Assembly (NCBI RefSeq): GCF_023715445.1
Contig: NZ_JAMBOD010000004.1
Coordinates: 62,001 to 126,000 of the forward strand
Direction: 5' to 3'
Length of the DNA stretch: 64,000 nt
DNA from: Fictibacillus nanhaiensis
GTDB lineage: Bacteria > Bacillota > Bacilli > Bacillales > Fictibacillaceae
Shown here: positions 16,351-24,579 of the stretch, piece by piece
Layout of the letters: each line of letters starts with the position of its first letter
Numbering within the stretch: the first letter of the stretch is position 1
Translations under genes and position numbers: made by a program
The notes under the pieces: model-generated
What the model saw: only the letters and a program-made list of their open reading frames with translations
Database searches by the model: none
Told to the model about the DNA's origin: nothing

Positions 16351-16539
16351 ATGGCTTTTTTTTCAAAACAACCTGCAGAGCCGATTCCAGACGTAGAAAC
16401 GAAGGTTTGGGCATGTTCAAGCGACGGTTGCTCATGCTGGATGCGCGCTGACTATTCTTTGCAAAAAGAACCTCAATGCCCCATTTGTCAATCTGCAATG
16501 AATGAGGAAATTCGTATGCTTCCAGAACTCAAAAGCTAA
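16351..16539 (+). CDS. YdjO-like cold-inducible cysteine-rich protein
   Basis: This 62-residue protein matches the YdjO family of Bacillaceae. It has five Cys, including CSSDGCSC (residues 22-29) and CPIC (43-46), consistent with a small zinc ribbon. AAAAGGGGG precedes the ATG. Its molecular role is unknown; the family name comes from cold-shock induction of the B. subtilis member. Confidence 0.8.
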   Translation: MAFFSKQPAEPIPDVETKVWACSSDGCSCWMRADYSLQKEPQCPICQSAMNEEIRMLPELKS

Positions 16540-16557
16540 TGAAATAAATAGAAAACC

Positions 16558-16583
16558 AGCCGGGCAGACAGCCCGGCTTTTTC
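16558..16583 (+). terminator. Terminator of the ydjO-like gene
   Basis: AGCCGGGC (16558-16565) pairs with GCCCGGCT (16571-16578), followed by TTTTT. Confidence 0.85.
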
Positions 16584-16698
16584 TATGTTTATTTGTGGCC
16601 AATTCTCCTTATTTCGTTGTGTATGTTACGGAAAAATGTTTATATTTCTGCTCAGCGGGTACGATTTGTATACAAGCTAAAAAGGAGGAATTGATATT

Positions 16699-17253
16699 AT
16701 GCATAACGAAACGACACACACAACAACAGCGGAGCCTGTTTTTACTCATTCCGATTTTCAAACGCGTGAGACATATGATAATTATAAAAAAGGGACTGGA
16801 TCACGTTTTGCAACTGGACTTGTAGTAGGTGGATTAGTTGGTGCAGCAGCAGCTCTTCTTTATGCCCCAAAGAAAGGTAACGAGTTTAGAAACGATTTGC
16901 GTGACTCTTCCATTAAGTTGAAAGAGCGTACCATGCAAAAGAAAGATGAAACCATGCTAAAAGCTAAACTTGGAAAGATGGACGCAAAGGATGCTGTTCA
17001 ATCTATGAAAGACAAATCCAGCAGCATGTCAGTTTCTGCCCGACAAAAGCTGCAGGAAGCAAAAAATACAGTAAAAGAAGCAAAGACTGAGACTAAATCA
17101 GCTATCGATGAAGCAAAAAAGGAAGCTGCGAATGATGGTTACAGCACTCAGTCAGCCTCTAAAACAACGGCGGTAGTTACACCGCGCACAATGTCAGATT
17201 CTAATCAAAAGACGGGAACGGATTCTCCATCCTACCAGAAAAAAAATCAATAA
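16699..17253 (+). CDS. YtxH domain-containing protein
   Basis: This 184-residue protein has one transmembrane segment in the YtxH motif GLVVGGLVGAAAALLYAPKKG (about residues 39-59), followed by a long Lys/Glu-rich, Ala-rich region (about 65-150) predicted to be helical or coiled coil. The N-terminus is Thr-rich and disordered. AAAAGGAGG precedes the ATG. YtxH proteins are general-stress-associated in bacilli with no known biochemical role. It is monocistronic. Confidence 0.85.
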   Translation: MHNETTHTTTAEPVFTHSDFQTRETYDNYKKGTGSRFATGLVVGGLVGAAAALLYAPKKGNEFRNDLRDSSIKLKERTMQKKDETMLKAKLGKMDAKDAVQSMKDKSSSMSVSARQKLQEAKNTVKEAKTETKSAIDEAKKEAANDGYSTQSASKTTAVVTPRTMSDSNQKTGTDSPSYQKKNQ

Positions 17254-17278
17254 CAAACCAAACCATTTTAATATAACA

Positions 17279-17311
17279 AAAAGCCGTGACGCAATGTCCG
17301 GCTTTTTTTGT
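17279..17311. terminator. Bidirectional terminator between the YtxH and metal ATPase genes
   Basis: AAAAGCCG and CGGCTTTT flank a 12-nt loop region; an A-run on the left and a T-run on the right serve both converging genes. Confidence 0.75.
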
Positions 17312-17313
17312 GT

Positions 17314-19185
17314 CTATCCTTTTAATAAACGAAGGCCATTTAAGATGACAAGAATCGTACTCCCTTCATGTCCGATGACTCCAAAAGGAAGCGTTAAGAC
17401 CTGAAAGTAGTTGGCAAAGAGCAAGAATAAAATAACACTTATTGAAAAACCGATGTTTTGTTTAACAATTTTGTTCAAACGTTCTGAGAGCTGCATGGCA
17501 TACAGAAGTTTGCTTAAATCATTTTTTACAAGTACAACATCTGCTGTTTCAATCGCCGTATCACTTCCCATCCCCATTGCAACGCCAACATCAGCAAGAG
17601 CTAAAGCTGGAGCGTCGTTCACACCATCTCCGATCATGGCAACCACAGCATTGCGCTCTTTCCATTTCTGAATCATATTTACCTTATCTTCCGGCATACA
17701 GGAGTAGCCTACTTCGTCTACTTTGGCAATCTGTCCGATCATTTCTGCCCCGCGCTTTGTATCTCCTGTTAACATGAGCGTCAAGATTTGTTTTTGTTTT
17801 AGTGATTGAATTGCCTTAACTGTTTCATCTCGCACCGTGTCACCGATTAAAAAATAAGCTGCCAATTCATCATCTGCTGTTACATAAACGACGCTTTGAC
17901 CAGTACCTTCATTTTCGGAATCCATTTCTGAAATTAGCTTTATCTCTAGTTTTTCCTTTATCCCAGTCAGCTCACGGCTTCCAATTTTCCAGCTTATTCC
18001 GGCTGCTTCTGCTTTTATACCCAGCCCAGGCAGATCCTCATATGCGATTAATTCTCTCTCGTTTATTGTAAAGTCGGTCTTTAATTTTTCAAGAATCGCC
18101 TTTGCTAACGGATGAGTGCTGTTTTTTTCTATGGTATAAATAAACGAAATCAATTCCTCCTCTTCTAGTGAAGGATGAACAAATTTTACCGCTGCAACAG
18201 TCGGATTTCCTTCAGTGAGTGTTCCTGTTTTATCAAAAGCGATCACGTTCACCAGGCTTAGCTTCTCCAGAAAAACACCACTTTTGAACAGAATACCATG
18301 TTTAGCTGCATTCGATAGCGATGCGAGCAAAGCCGGCATGGTTGATGCGACGAGAGCACAAGGTGATGCAACTACGAGCAAAACACAAGCACGGTAAAGG
18401 GATTCTGAATAAGTCCATATTCCTGTTGAACCCGGAACTAGAACCGTTAAAGCCGCGGCCAATAGGACAAATAATACATACTTCGCTTCAAACTCTTCAA
18501 TCTTCCTTTGAACAGGCGGCGCCTCACTCTGGGCTTTGTTCACAAGGTCAATCATTCTTTGAAAAACAGAGTCTTTCATGTGTTTTGAAACGGAGATCTC
18601 CAGCAGTCCTGACTGATTAAATGTGCCTGCCAATACTTCTGAAGATGGCTGAATCTCTTTTGCCAGTGACTCTCCTGTCAAGAGAGAGTCGTTGACGAAC
18701 GATTTTCCCTTTTGCACAATGCCGTCTGCTGGTATCCTTTCACCTGGTTTAACTTTAATAAGGTCGCCAGGCTCAAGAGTTGACGCATTTACCCGAAACT
18801 CTTTATCTCCTGAGATCAGCCATGCTTCTTCCGGCTGAAGAGAAATAAGAGACTTTATTTCTTTGTCGCTTTTTTGCAATGTGTAGCTTTCAAGTGCGCC
18901 TGAATAGGCGAAAATCAATATGAGGACTGCCCCTTCTCCCCAATAACCGATTGCAGCAGAACCAATTGCAGCAAACATCATCAATAGTTCCACATTCAGC
19001 TGCTTTTCTTCCAGACTTTGCTGAATACCTTCCACTGCTTTTGCATAACCGCCAACTACAAAAGCGAGTATATAGAACAGTACATAAAATGGTGAATGGG
19101 AGTACTTTTCAATTATCCACGCCAAAAGAATAAAGACCCCGGCGCTTGTAGCAAGAATAAGCTGATTGCGTGCAGAGAGTTCCAT
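17314..19185 (-). CDS. pfeT: P1B-4 type heavy-metal efflux ATPase (PfeT/ZosA-like)
   Basis: This 623-residue P-type ATPase exports a divalent metal. The phosphorylation motif DKTGT is at residues 318-322 and the actuator TGES at 170-173. The membrane metal site is SPC (274-276) instead of CPC, and the last helix carries HEGST. SPC plus HEGxT define the P1B-4 class. There is no N-terminal metal-binding domain, also typical of this class. In B. subtilis the P1B-4 member PfeT (formerly ZosA/YkvW) exports ferrous iron under PerR/Fur control; Co or Zn export is the alternative. A Fur/PerR-like box lies just upstream of the ribosome-binding site. Confidence 0.83.
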   Translation of the reverse strand: MELSARNQLILATSAGVFILLAWIIEKYSHSPFYVLFYILAFVVGGYAKAVEGIQQSLEEKQLNVELLMMFAAIGSAAIGYWGEGAVLILIFAYSGALESYTLQKSDKEIKSLISLQPEEAWLISGDKEFRVNASTLEPGDLIKVKPGERIPADGIVQKGKSFVNDSLLTGESLAKEIQPSSEVLAGTFNQSGLLEISVSKHMKDSVFQRMIDLVNKAQSEAPPVQRKIEEFEAKYVLFVLLAAALTVLVPGSTGIWTYSESLYRACVLLVVASPCALVASTMPALLASLSNAAKHGILFKSGVFLEKLSLVNVIAFDKTGTLTEGNPTVAAVKFVHPSLEEEELISFIYTIEKNSTHPLAKAILEKLKTDFTINERELIAYEDLPGLGIKAEAAGISWKIGSRELTGIKEKLEIKLISEMDSENEGTGQSVVYVTADDELAAYFLIGDTVRDETVKAIQSLKQKQILTLMLTGDTKRGAEMIGQIAKVDEVGYSCMPEDKVNMIQKWKERNAVVAMIGDGVNDAPALALADVGVAMGMGSDTAIETADVVLVKNDLSKLLYAMQLSERLNKIVKQNIGFSISVILFLLFANYFQVLTLPFGVIGHEGSTILVILNGLRLLKG

Positions 19186-19206
19186 TGGACTTCCCTCCTA
19201 CGTATT

Positions 19207-19221
19207 TGATAATAAAAATCA
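19207..19221. promoter_or_regulatory. Possible Fur/PerR-type operator upstream of the P1B-4 ATPase gene
   Basis: TGATAATAAAAATCA matches the 7-1-7 Fur consensus (TGATAATnATTATCA) at all but two of the defined positions. It lies 22-36 nt upstream of the ATG, beside GGAGGG. This is a pattern match only. Confidence 0.4.
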
Positions 19222-19247
19222 TCCTCAAGTACCCTATAAAAGCAGAA

Positions 19248-19272
19248 ATGCTGCCGTCTAGACGACAGCAGC
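19248..19272 (-). terminator. Terminator of the TetR-linked ABC operon
   Basis: The palindromic hairpin TGCTGCCGTC/GACGACAGCA (19250-19271) has one mismatch. It is followed on the minus strand by a T-rich tract. Confidence 0.55.
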
Positions 19273-19393
19273 CTGAAAACTATCCAATATTCGGTTCCTA
19301 GCCCTACTATTCTATGCAGAGACCTTTAAAACAGTGATCAATTTATTATTATTTTTATTATACTTCTTTATTAAAATGAAAGAAATCATTAAA

Positions 19394-20200
19394 CTACAGA
19401 GGCAGATTTCTTCTATTAAACACGACGATGCTCGCCGTGAACAGTAAAACTGCAGCCACTCCAAGCAACGAACCCATTAATAGAGCGTCAGTTTCATTGT
19501 TAATCATCTTAATAGGGTCATATAATTTGAATATCGTAAAATTTAAAAGCCATTCTGTTTCTTCGCTTAATTTCCCAGCCATGTTCAGCATATAGAAAAG
19601 GAGTGTCAATCCCGCTGAAATACCAAGAGCCGTTTTCTCATCATTAAATGCAGAGGAAATAAAGAAACAATAACTAGCAATGACGGAAAAGATGAGAAAT
19701 GTTAGAACATTGAGCGTAATGAATGAAGCAACGTCAAGTTCATACCCCGAAATCAGCCACTCGCTTGCTGCAATACCACTGATTGTTGTAAATGCAATAA
19801 TTAACCCCAGACCTGTTATCATAACTGAAGCTTGTGTTGCAGCAATTTTTATCCGTGAATTTGGCGTTGCGAGTAAATATGCCATAGAACCTTGATCCAC
19901 AAGGCGTGCCATTAATCTGGTCGCAGTCAGGATGACATAGACCATCAAAATAATTAAAAACAGCATGCCGTAAAATTCTCCTGCAATATAATCAGCAAGC
20001 GAATTAATGCCATTTTCCATGCCGATCAGCTTGCGCATGCCTTCCGGGAGTGCATTAATCATATCGTTAAACCCCTTCATATCAGCAATCGAAGGATAGA
20101 TCCATATGATTAAAACGATATAAGCAACTGCTCCATATATAAATCCGCCGAGCATTTTCGCATGACTTTTCAGCATTGATAGGTAGAGAGGCCAGCTCAT
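19394..20200 (-). CDS. ABC-2 type exporter permease
   Basis: This 268-residue membrane protein has about six transmembrane segments and is the permease of the exporter whose ATPase lies upstream. Its ATG overlaps the ATPase stop by 4 bp, indicating translational coupling. The large loop after the first helix (residues 35-65) and the arrangement of helices fit ABC-2 antibiotic/lipid-type exporters. The divergent TetR gene probably controls the pair, which suggests inducible export of a toxic or lipidic compound. The substrate is unknown. Confidence 0.8.
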   Translation of the reverse strand: MSWPLYLSMLKSHAKMLGGFIYGAVAYIVLIIWIYPSIADMKGFNDMINALPEGMRKLIGMENGINSLADYIAGEFYGMLFLIILMVYVILTATRLMARLVDQGSMAYLLATPNSRIKIAATQASVMITGLGLIIAFTTISGIAASEWLISGYELDVASFITLNVLTFLIFSVIASYCFFISSAFNDEKTALGISAGLTLLFYMLNMAGKLSEETEWLLNFTIFKLYDPIKMINNETDALLMGSLLGVAAVLLFTASIVVFNRRNLPL

Positions 20201-21084
20201 TTCCCCACTTCCCTTCTGTCATAGTAATGCATAAAGATATCTTCTAAATCTTGTGGTCTTGTATCCAGGTGCTCTACCTCACAGCGGCTCAATAATTGAA
20301 TGAATTCCTGGTCGTTCCCCTGAACCGAAACATGCAGCGTCTTTTCCCCCACACTCTCTGTTTGAAGCCCAGAACCAAGAATGGATTCAATATCCGTATC
20401 GTTTTTAACCTTTACCTCGAATACCCTTCTTTGAACCGTTCGCAATGAATGCATATTTTCTAATGCTACAAGCCTTCCATCTTTAATTATTCCGGCTGAA
20501 TCGCAGGTCCTTTCGATTTCCTGGAAGCTGTGAGAGGACATTACTATTGTTTTATTATTCTTCTTTTCTTCTAAAATCAGATCAATAAAAACCCGCTGCA
20601 TGAGTGGATCGAGCCCTGATGTTGGTTCATCAAGAATCAGCACATCCGGTTCATGCATAAAAGCCGCAATGATTCCAACCTTCTGCTTCATCCCTTTAGA
20701 CATTTTACGAATGGGCGTTTTTACATCAAGCTGAAAACGTTCGATCAGTTCGTCTCTTTTTTTATTCTCTCTATGTCTTCTCATTTTTTGCATAAGTTTT
20801 AAGAATTCCAAACCGGTCATTCCTTCTAGAAAAACAATCTCCCCCGGCAGATACCCAACCCTCTTTTGAACTTCTGATGATTTCGACCAGCAGTCCAGTC
20901 CGTTAATGGATGAAATGCCATCATCAGGCTCCATGAAACCCATCAAATGACGGATTGTTGTAGATTTCCCTGCCCCGTTTGGTCCAATATAGCCAAATAC
21001 TTCCCCTTTTTTCACTTCAAAATTTACATCAAACAAACCTTTTTCAGGTGTAAAACGTTTTGTTAACTTTTCTACCTTTATCAT
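20197..21084 (-). CDS. ABC transporter ATP-binding protein
   Basis: This 295-residue ATPase has Walker A GPNGAGKST (about residues 35-43), a degenerate signature MSKGMKQ (about 133-139), Walker B VLILDEPTSG (about 153-162) and an H-loop in SSHS. The C-terminal third (about 215-295) is the accessory domain common in BcrA/CcmA-type drug exporters. The ATG at 21084 has AAGG 8 nt upstream and is preferred over the GTG three codons earlier. It is co-transcribed with the permease. Confidence 0.87.
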   Translation of the reverse strand: MIKVEKLTKRFTPEKGLFDVNFEVKKGEVFGYIGPNGAGKSTTIRHLMGFMEPDDGISSINGLDCWSKSSEVQKRVGYLPGEIVFLEGMTGLEFLKLMQKMRRHRENKKRDELIERFQLDVKTPIRKMSKGMKQKVGIIAAFMHEPDVLILDEPTSGLDPLMQRVFIDLILEEKKNNKTIVMSSHSFQEIERTCDSAGIIKDGRLVALENMHSLRTVQRRVFEVKVKNDTDIESILGSGLQTESVGEKTLHVSVQGNDQEFIQLLSRCEVEHLDTRPQDLEDIFMHYYDRREVGK

Positions 21085-21097
21085 CAGACACACCTTC

Positions 21098-21199
21098 TTT
21101 TTGAAATATTTATATGTTTATATTTCAAAATTAGCATATAACGGTATTCATTTTTTGACAACAACTTTTTGAAATATCTTGTTTGTTATTTTTCAAAAA
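21098..21199. promoter_or_regulatory. Two inverted-repeat TetR operators in the divergent ABC/TetR region
   Basis: The first is TTTTTGAAATA (21098-21108) with TATTTCAAAA (21121-21130). The second is TTTTTGAAATA (21166-21176) with TATTTTTCAAAAA (21187-21199). Near-identical half-sites on both sides of a divergent promoter region are the usual arrangement for a TetR repressor controlling itself and its exporter. Confidence 0.65.
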
Positions 21200-21230
21200 A
21201 TGTTTTATTCTAATAGTGAGGTGAAGTGTT

Positions 21231-21821
21231 TTGAACGGATATGAACGCCGGAAAGAGCAAAAGAAAATCGATATAAAAAAAGCCGCCTTTTTCCTATTTC
21301 AAAAACAAGGAGTTAAAGATATAAAAATCGAAGACATCGCAAAAAAAGCAGGTGTCTCCCAAGTAACGATCTATAACCATTTTGGCAGCAAGGAAGCATT
21401 ATTCAGGGAAGTTATCAAAGACTATACCACCGAACAATATGAATTTCATAAAGAGCTATTTGATAAGGATATTTCATTTCTCGAGAAAATGAAGACAAGT
21501 ATTCTTTATAAAACAAAGGAACTAGAGAATATCCATCCAGAAGTGATCAGAGAAATGATGTTAGTTGATGAGGAATTAAAAGCATTTTTAGCTGATTTCC
21601 AGACAAAATATGCGATCCCGTTAATTTTAAAATTAATTAAAGATGCTCAATTAAGCGGCGAAATTAATCCCGATCTGTCCGAACAGTCCATCATGGTTTA
21701 TATTCAGCTGTTTAATAACGATATGCTAATAACGTTAATTACTGGTGAGAACGGAAAAAAACTAGCTTCAGATATCTTCCAAATGTTCTTTTATGGATTA
21801 TCACATCCAAAGGAATACTGA
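21231..21821 (+). CDS. TetR family transcriptional regulator
   Basis: This 196-residue repressor has an N-terminal TetR helix-turn-helix at about residues 12-58 (FFLFQKQGVKDIKIEDIAKKAGVSQVTIYNHFGSKEALF). The rest is a ligand-binding domain of unknown specificity. The start is TTG, preceded by GAGGTGAAG. It is divergent from the ABC exporter operon, with paired inverted repeats between them, so it most likely represses that exporter and itself. Confidence 0.88.
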   Translation: MNGYERRKEQKKIDIKKAAFFLFQKQGVKDIKIEDIAKKAGVSQVTIYNHFGSKEALFREVIKDYTTEQYEFHKELFDKDISFLEKMKTSILYKTKELENIHPEVIREMMLVDEELKAFLADFQTKYAIPLILKLIKDAQLSGEINPDLSEQSIMVYIQLFNNDMLITLITGENGKKLASDIFQMFFYGLSHPKEY

Positions 21822-21867
21822 TAAGAAACAGCGAAAATAACAAAAGGAACTTTCAGGAGGTTTGAAT

Positions 21868-22311
21868 ATGTTTGTTGTTAACGTGGAAGCTGCGGTATTT
21901 AACGATGATAAATGGCTTATTATCCAGAGGAGTTTAAAAGAAGAACATGCAGCCGGAGAGCTTTCTCTTGCCGGCGGACAAGTTGAGGATGAAGGAAACT
22001 CCTCGGATATTCTGGAACGTACCGCCAAAAGGGAAGTTTTTGAAGAAACCGGTGTGATCGTAAAAGATACCCTTCTATATGTTCATAGCACATCGTTTAT
22101 TTCAAATTCAGGAAAAAAAGTAGTAGATATTGTTATGCTGGCTGAATATGAAAACGGTGATTCACATTCTAAAAGTGAAGACGAGGTTACGGATGTTTTT
22201 TGGCTCACGACAGACGAAATAATGAACCATGTAAACACTGGTCCTATTTTAAGAGAAAGTATTAAACGAGCTCATCTTTTAAAGGAAAAACTTTATACAA
22301 AAATGATTTAA
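21868..22311 (+). CDS. NUDIX hydrolase
   Basis: This 147-residue protein hydrolyses a nucleoside diphosphate linked to another moiety. The Nudix box is visible as GGQVEDEG through REVFEETGV (about residues 37-64), with a few extra residues between the first Gly and the REVFEE helix. The start is ATG 21868, 7 nt after CAGGAGG. It follows the TetR gene by 46 bp and could share its transcript. The substrate is unknown. Confidence 0.85.
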   Translation: MFVVNVEAAVFNDDKWLIIQRSLKEEHAAGELSLAGGQVEDEGNSSDILERTAKREVFEETGVIVKDTLLYVHSTSFISNSGKKVVDIVMLAEYENGDSHSKSEDEVTDVFWLTTDEIMNHVNTGPILRESIKRAHLLKEKLYTKMI

Positions 22312-22313
22312 GA

Positions 22314-22341
22314 AGCTTTAATAGGAAAGCTTTCTTTTTTT
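22314..22341 (+). terminator. Terminator of the Nudix gene
   Basis: The GAAGCTTT/AAAGCTTTC hairpin is followed by TTTTTTT, just after the stop. Confidence 0.55.
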
Positions 22342-22427
22342 GCTTATCTTTTTAATTATTTGGGAAAAGTAAAAAGATACACCTGTTCAGTAAAAGTTTT
22401 GTAAATTATTGATTACAATTCATTCTT

Positions 22428-22459
22428 TTTCGACAAAAACTCTCATTATTTTGTATAAT
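22428..22459 (+). promoter_or_regulatory. Candidate sigma-A promoter of the DUF47-pit operon
   Basis: A perfect TATAAT (22454-22459) is preceded at a suitable distance by TTCGACA (22427-22433). The start codon of the DUF47 gene is about 90 bp downstream. Confidence 0.4.
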
Positions 22460-22547
22460 ATGTTGGGTGGTTAAAAAAGACAAAAATAACTGCCTATATA
22501 ACAGATTAAAGAAAAAGGATTTAAGACATTTCTTTTGGAGGGTACTT

Positions 22548-23165
22548 ATGTTTACAAAGAAAAAGGATAAGTTTGCTGTAATGCTAACGGATATTGCGAG
22601 CAACCTTAAAGAATCTGCTGGTTATTTTTACGATTTCAAGATCAATAACGAAAATGACTTGCGTGAGTTTGCTGATCACTTAAAAGAACTTGAGTCAAAA
22701 GGCGATTCATATGTTCATACCGTTATCATGGAACTGAACAAAGTCTTTATTACACCAATTGAAAGAGAAGACATCTTATCACTTGCTATGAGCATGGATG
22801 ATATTTTAGATGGCATCGAACAGGCTTCTGCCCTATTCGATATTTATGTCATAACAAATCCTGATGAATACATGGTTAAATTTGTTGAATATATTAAATT
22901 AAGTGCAGACGAAATTTTGCTGACAGTCAATCTTCTTGCCGATAAAAAACTGCTTGATATGCGTGAACATGCTATTAAGATTAAAGATTATGAATCAAAA
23001 TGTGACGACCTGTACCGTGAAGCACGACGTGAGTTATTTGCAACTGAAACAGATCCGATCAAAGTAATCAAGTACAAGGAAATGTATGAAGTACTTGAAG
23101 GCATTGCCGACAGCTGCCAGAACGTTGCCAACACTCTTGAATCTATCATCATGAAAAACGCGTAA
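22548..23165 (+). CDS. DUF47 (PhoU-like) phosphate-transport accessory protein
   Basis: This 205-residue all-helical protein of the DUF47/YkaA family is the usual partner of Pit phosphate permeases and is thought to regulate the transporter, as PhoU does for Pst. The Glu/Asp-rich metal-binding helices (EREDILSLAMSMDDILDGIEQ) are present. The start is ATG 22548, after TGGAGGG. The stop is about 12 bp from the permease start. Confidence 0.87.
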   Translation: MFTKKKDKFAVMLTDIASNLKESAGYFYDFKINNENDLREFADHLKELESKGDSYVHTVIMELNKVFITPIEREDILSLAMSMDDILDGIEQASALFDIYVITNPDEYMVKFVEYIKLSADEILLTVNLLADKKLLDMREHAIKIKDYESKCDDLYREARRELFATETDPIKVIKYKEMYEVLEGIADSCQNVANTLESIIMKNA

Positions 23166-23177
23166 CGGGTGGCAGGT

Positions 23178-24182
23178 ATGGAATTCGATTCTATTTTAAT
23201 CCTTACCATTCTGATTGTTATTGGAGCACTAGCGTTTGATTTTATCAATGGATTTCATGATACAGCAAATGCCATTGCAACGTCTGTTTCCACTAAAGCC
23301 CTAACACCTAGAAAAGCCATTCTATTGGCAGCTGTCATGAACTTTGTCGGAGCTATGACATTTACAGGTGTAGCAAAAACGATCACAAAAGACATTGTAG
23401 ATCCATTCACACTTCAAAATGGATCAGTCGTTATTTTAGCTGCTCTTATTGCAGCTATTGCATGGAATTTGATCACATGGTATTACGGAATTCCGAGTTC
23501 TTCATCCCACGCGATCATTGGATCTATTGCAGGTGCTGCGATAGCTGCTGCGGGATTTGAAGCTTTACATTATTCCGGATTCCTTAAAATTATATATGGA
23601 TTATTGCTTTCGCCAATATTGGCATTTGCGGTTGGTTTTGTATTTTATCATTTGATTAAACTGATCTTTAAAAATGCAAACTTAACCAAAACAAACAATG
23701 GGTTCAGAAAAGTTCAAGTAATGACTGCTGCATTCCAGGCCTATTCGCATGGAACGAACGATGCACAAAAGGCGATGGGGATCATTACGATGGCTTTAAT
23801 CGCAAACGGTTATACAGAAAGTACAGATATACAGTTATGGGTTCAAGTTTCCTGTGCCATTGCAATGGGTCTTGGAACTTCAGTTGGCGGATGGAAGATC
23901 ATCAAAACAGTTGGCGGTAAGATTATGAAGATCCGTCCAGTAAACGGTGTTTCAGCAGATTTAACCGGTGCATCTGTAATTCTTGGTGCGTCCGTTTTAG
24001 GGATTCCGGTAAGTACGACTCACGTAATTACTTCGTCTATCCTTGGCGTAGGTGCTTCTCACCGTCTAAGAGGCGTTAAATGGGGTACAGCCAAGACGAT
24101 GCTTATCACTTGGTGTATCACGCTTCCTATTTCTGCTACACTTGCGGCATTATCCTATTTTGTACTGAATTTATTCTTTTAA
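23178..24182 (+). CDS. pit: Inorganic phosphate transporter, Pit family
   Basis: This 334-residue membrane protein has about ten transmembrane segments with the duplicated PHO4 signature: GFHDTANAIATSVSTKALTP near residues 26-45 and AYSHGTNDAQKAMGI in the second half. It imports phosphate as a metal-phosphate or with H+. Start ATG 23178 was preferred over GTG 23169 because GGGTGG lies 5 nt before it. It is the second gene of the DUF47-pit operon. Confidence 0.9.
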   Translation: MEFDSILILTILIVIGALAFDFINGFHDTANAIATSVSTKALTPRKAILLAAVMNFVGAMTFTGVAKTITKDIVDPFTLQNGSVVILAALIAAIAWNLITWYYGIPSSSSHAIIGSIAGAAIAAAGFEALHYSGFLKIIYGLLLSPILAFAVGFVFYHLIKLIFKNANLTKTNNGFRKVQVMTAAFQAYSHGTNDAQKAMGIITMALIANGYTESTDIQLWVQVSCAIAMGLGTSVGGWKIIKTVGGKIMKIRPVNGVSADLTGASVILGASVLGIPVSTTHVITSSILGVGASHRLRGVKWGTAKTMLITWCITLPISATLAALSYFVLNLFF

Positions 24183-24190
24183 ATCAGGAA

Positions 24191-24220
24191 AAGAAGCCTG
24201 TTATACGGGCTTCTTTTTTT
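24191..24220 (+). terminator. Terminator of the pit operon
   Basis: AAGAAGCC (24191-24198) pairs with GGCTTCTT (24208-24215), followed by TTTTT. It also lies at the 3' end of the frameshifted minus-strand gene. Confidence 0.8.
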
Positions 24221-24224
24221 GCAG

Positions 24225-24516
24225 TTATATTTTCTTATAAGAATCCTTGATTTTTTCATAAGGAATTAGGACGTATGGCTGATCTGTCTGAGTGAAAAGT
24301 TCTATTCCTGGCTGATTTTCATCTGGGGAAAAGTACTTTCTCCCCCATTTCTTAACTATCCATCCTTGTACTCCTGCAGGGATGGATCCCCAATTTTTCT
24401 TTACGTTCATGTCATTTTTCAATAAAAGGATAGAACCCGCCGAATAAGTTAGATAAGATACCAGTTACCTCACAGGGCTCACTAATCTCAATCCGATAAA
24501 GGTTTACTGTTTTCAC
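24225..24516 (-). pseudogene. Small hypothetical gene split by a one-base frameshift
   Basis: From GTG 24516, preceded by GGAGGG with an 8-nt spacer, a frame of 34 codons (VKTVNLYRIEISEPCEV... FYPFIEK) ends at TGA 24414-24412. The next frame continues without a gap as KNDMNVKKNWGSIPAGV... to TAA at 24225, with no ribosome-binding site of its own. Adding one A to the A-run at the joint restores a single protein of about 98 residues. It is therefore a recently broken gene or an assembly error in a homopolymer. The protein family is not recognised; the second part is rich in Trp, Gly and Pro. Confidence 0.6.
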
Positions 24517-24579
24517 CTTTGATTCCCTCCTATGCTTTACAATTTATACGAATAGGATTTGATAAAGATTCTAGTAAAG

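Noticed and set aside
16502-16825. 107-codon plus-strand frame between the YdjO and YtxH genes
   Set aside because: It runs through the YdjO terminator and overlaps the clear YtxH gene in another frame.
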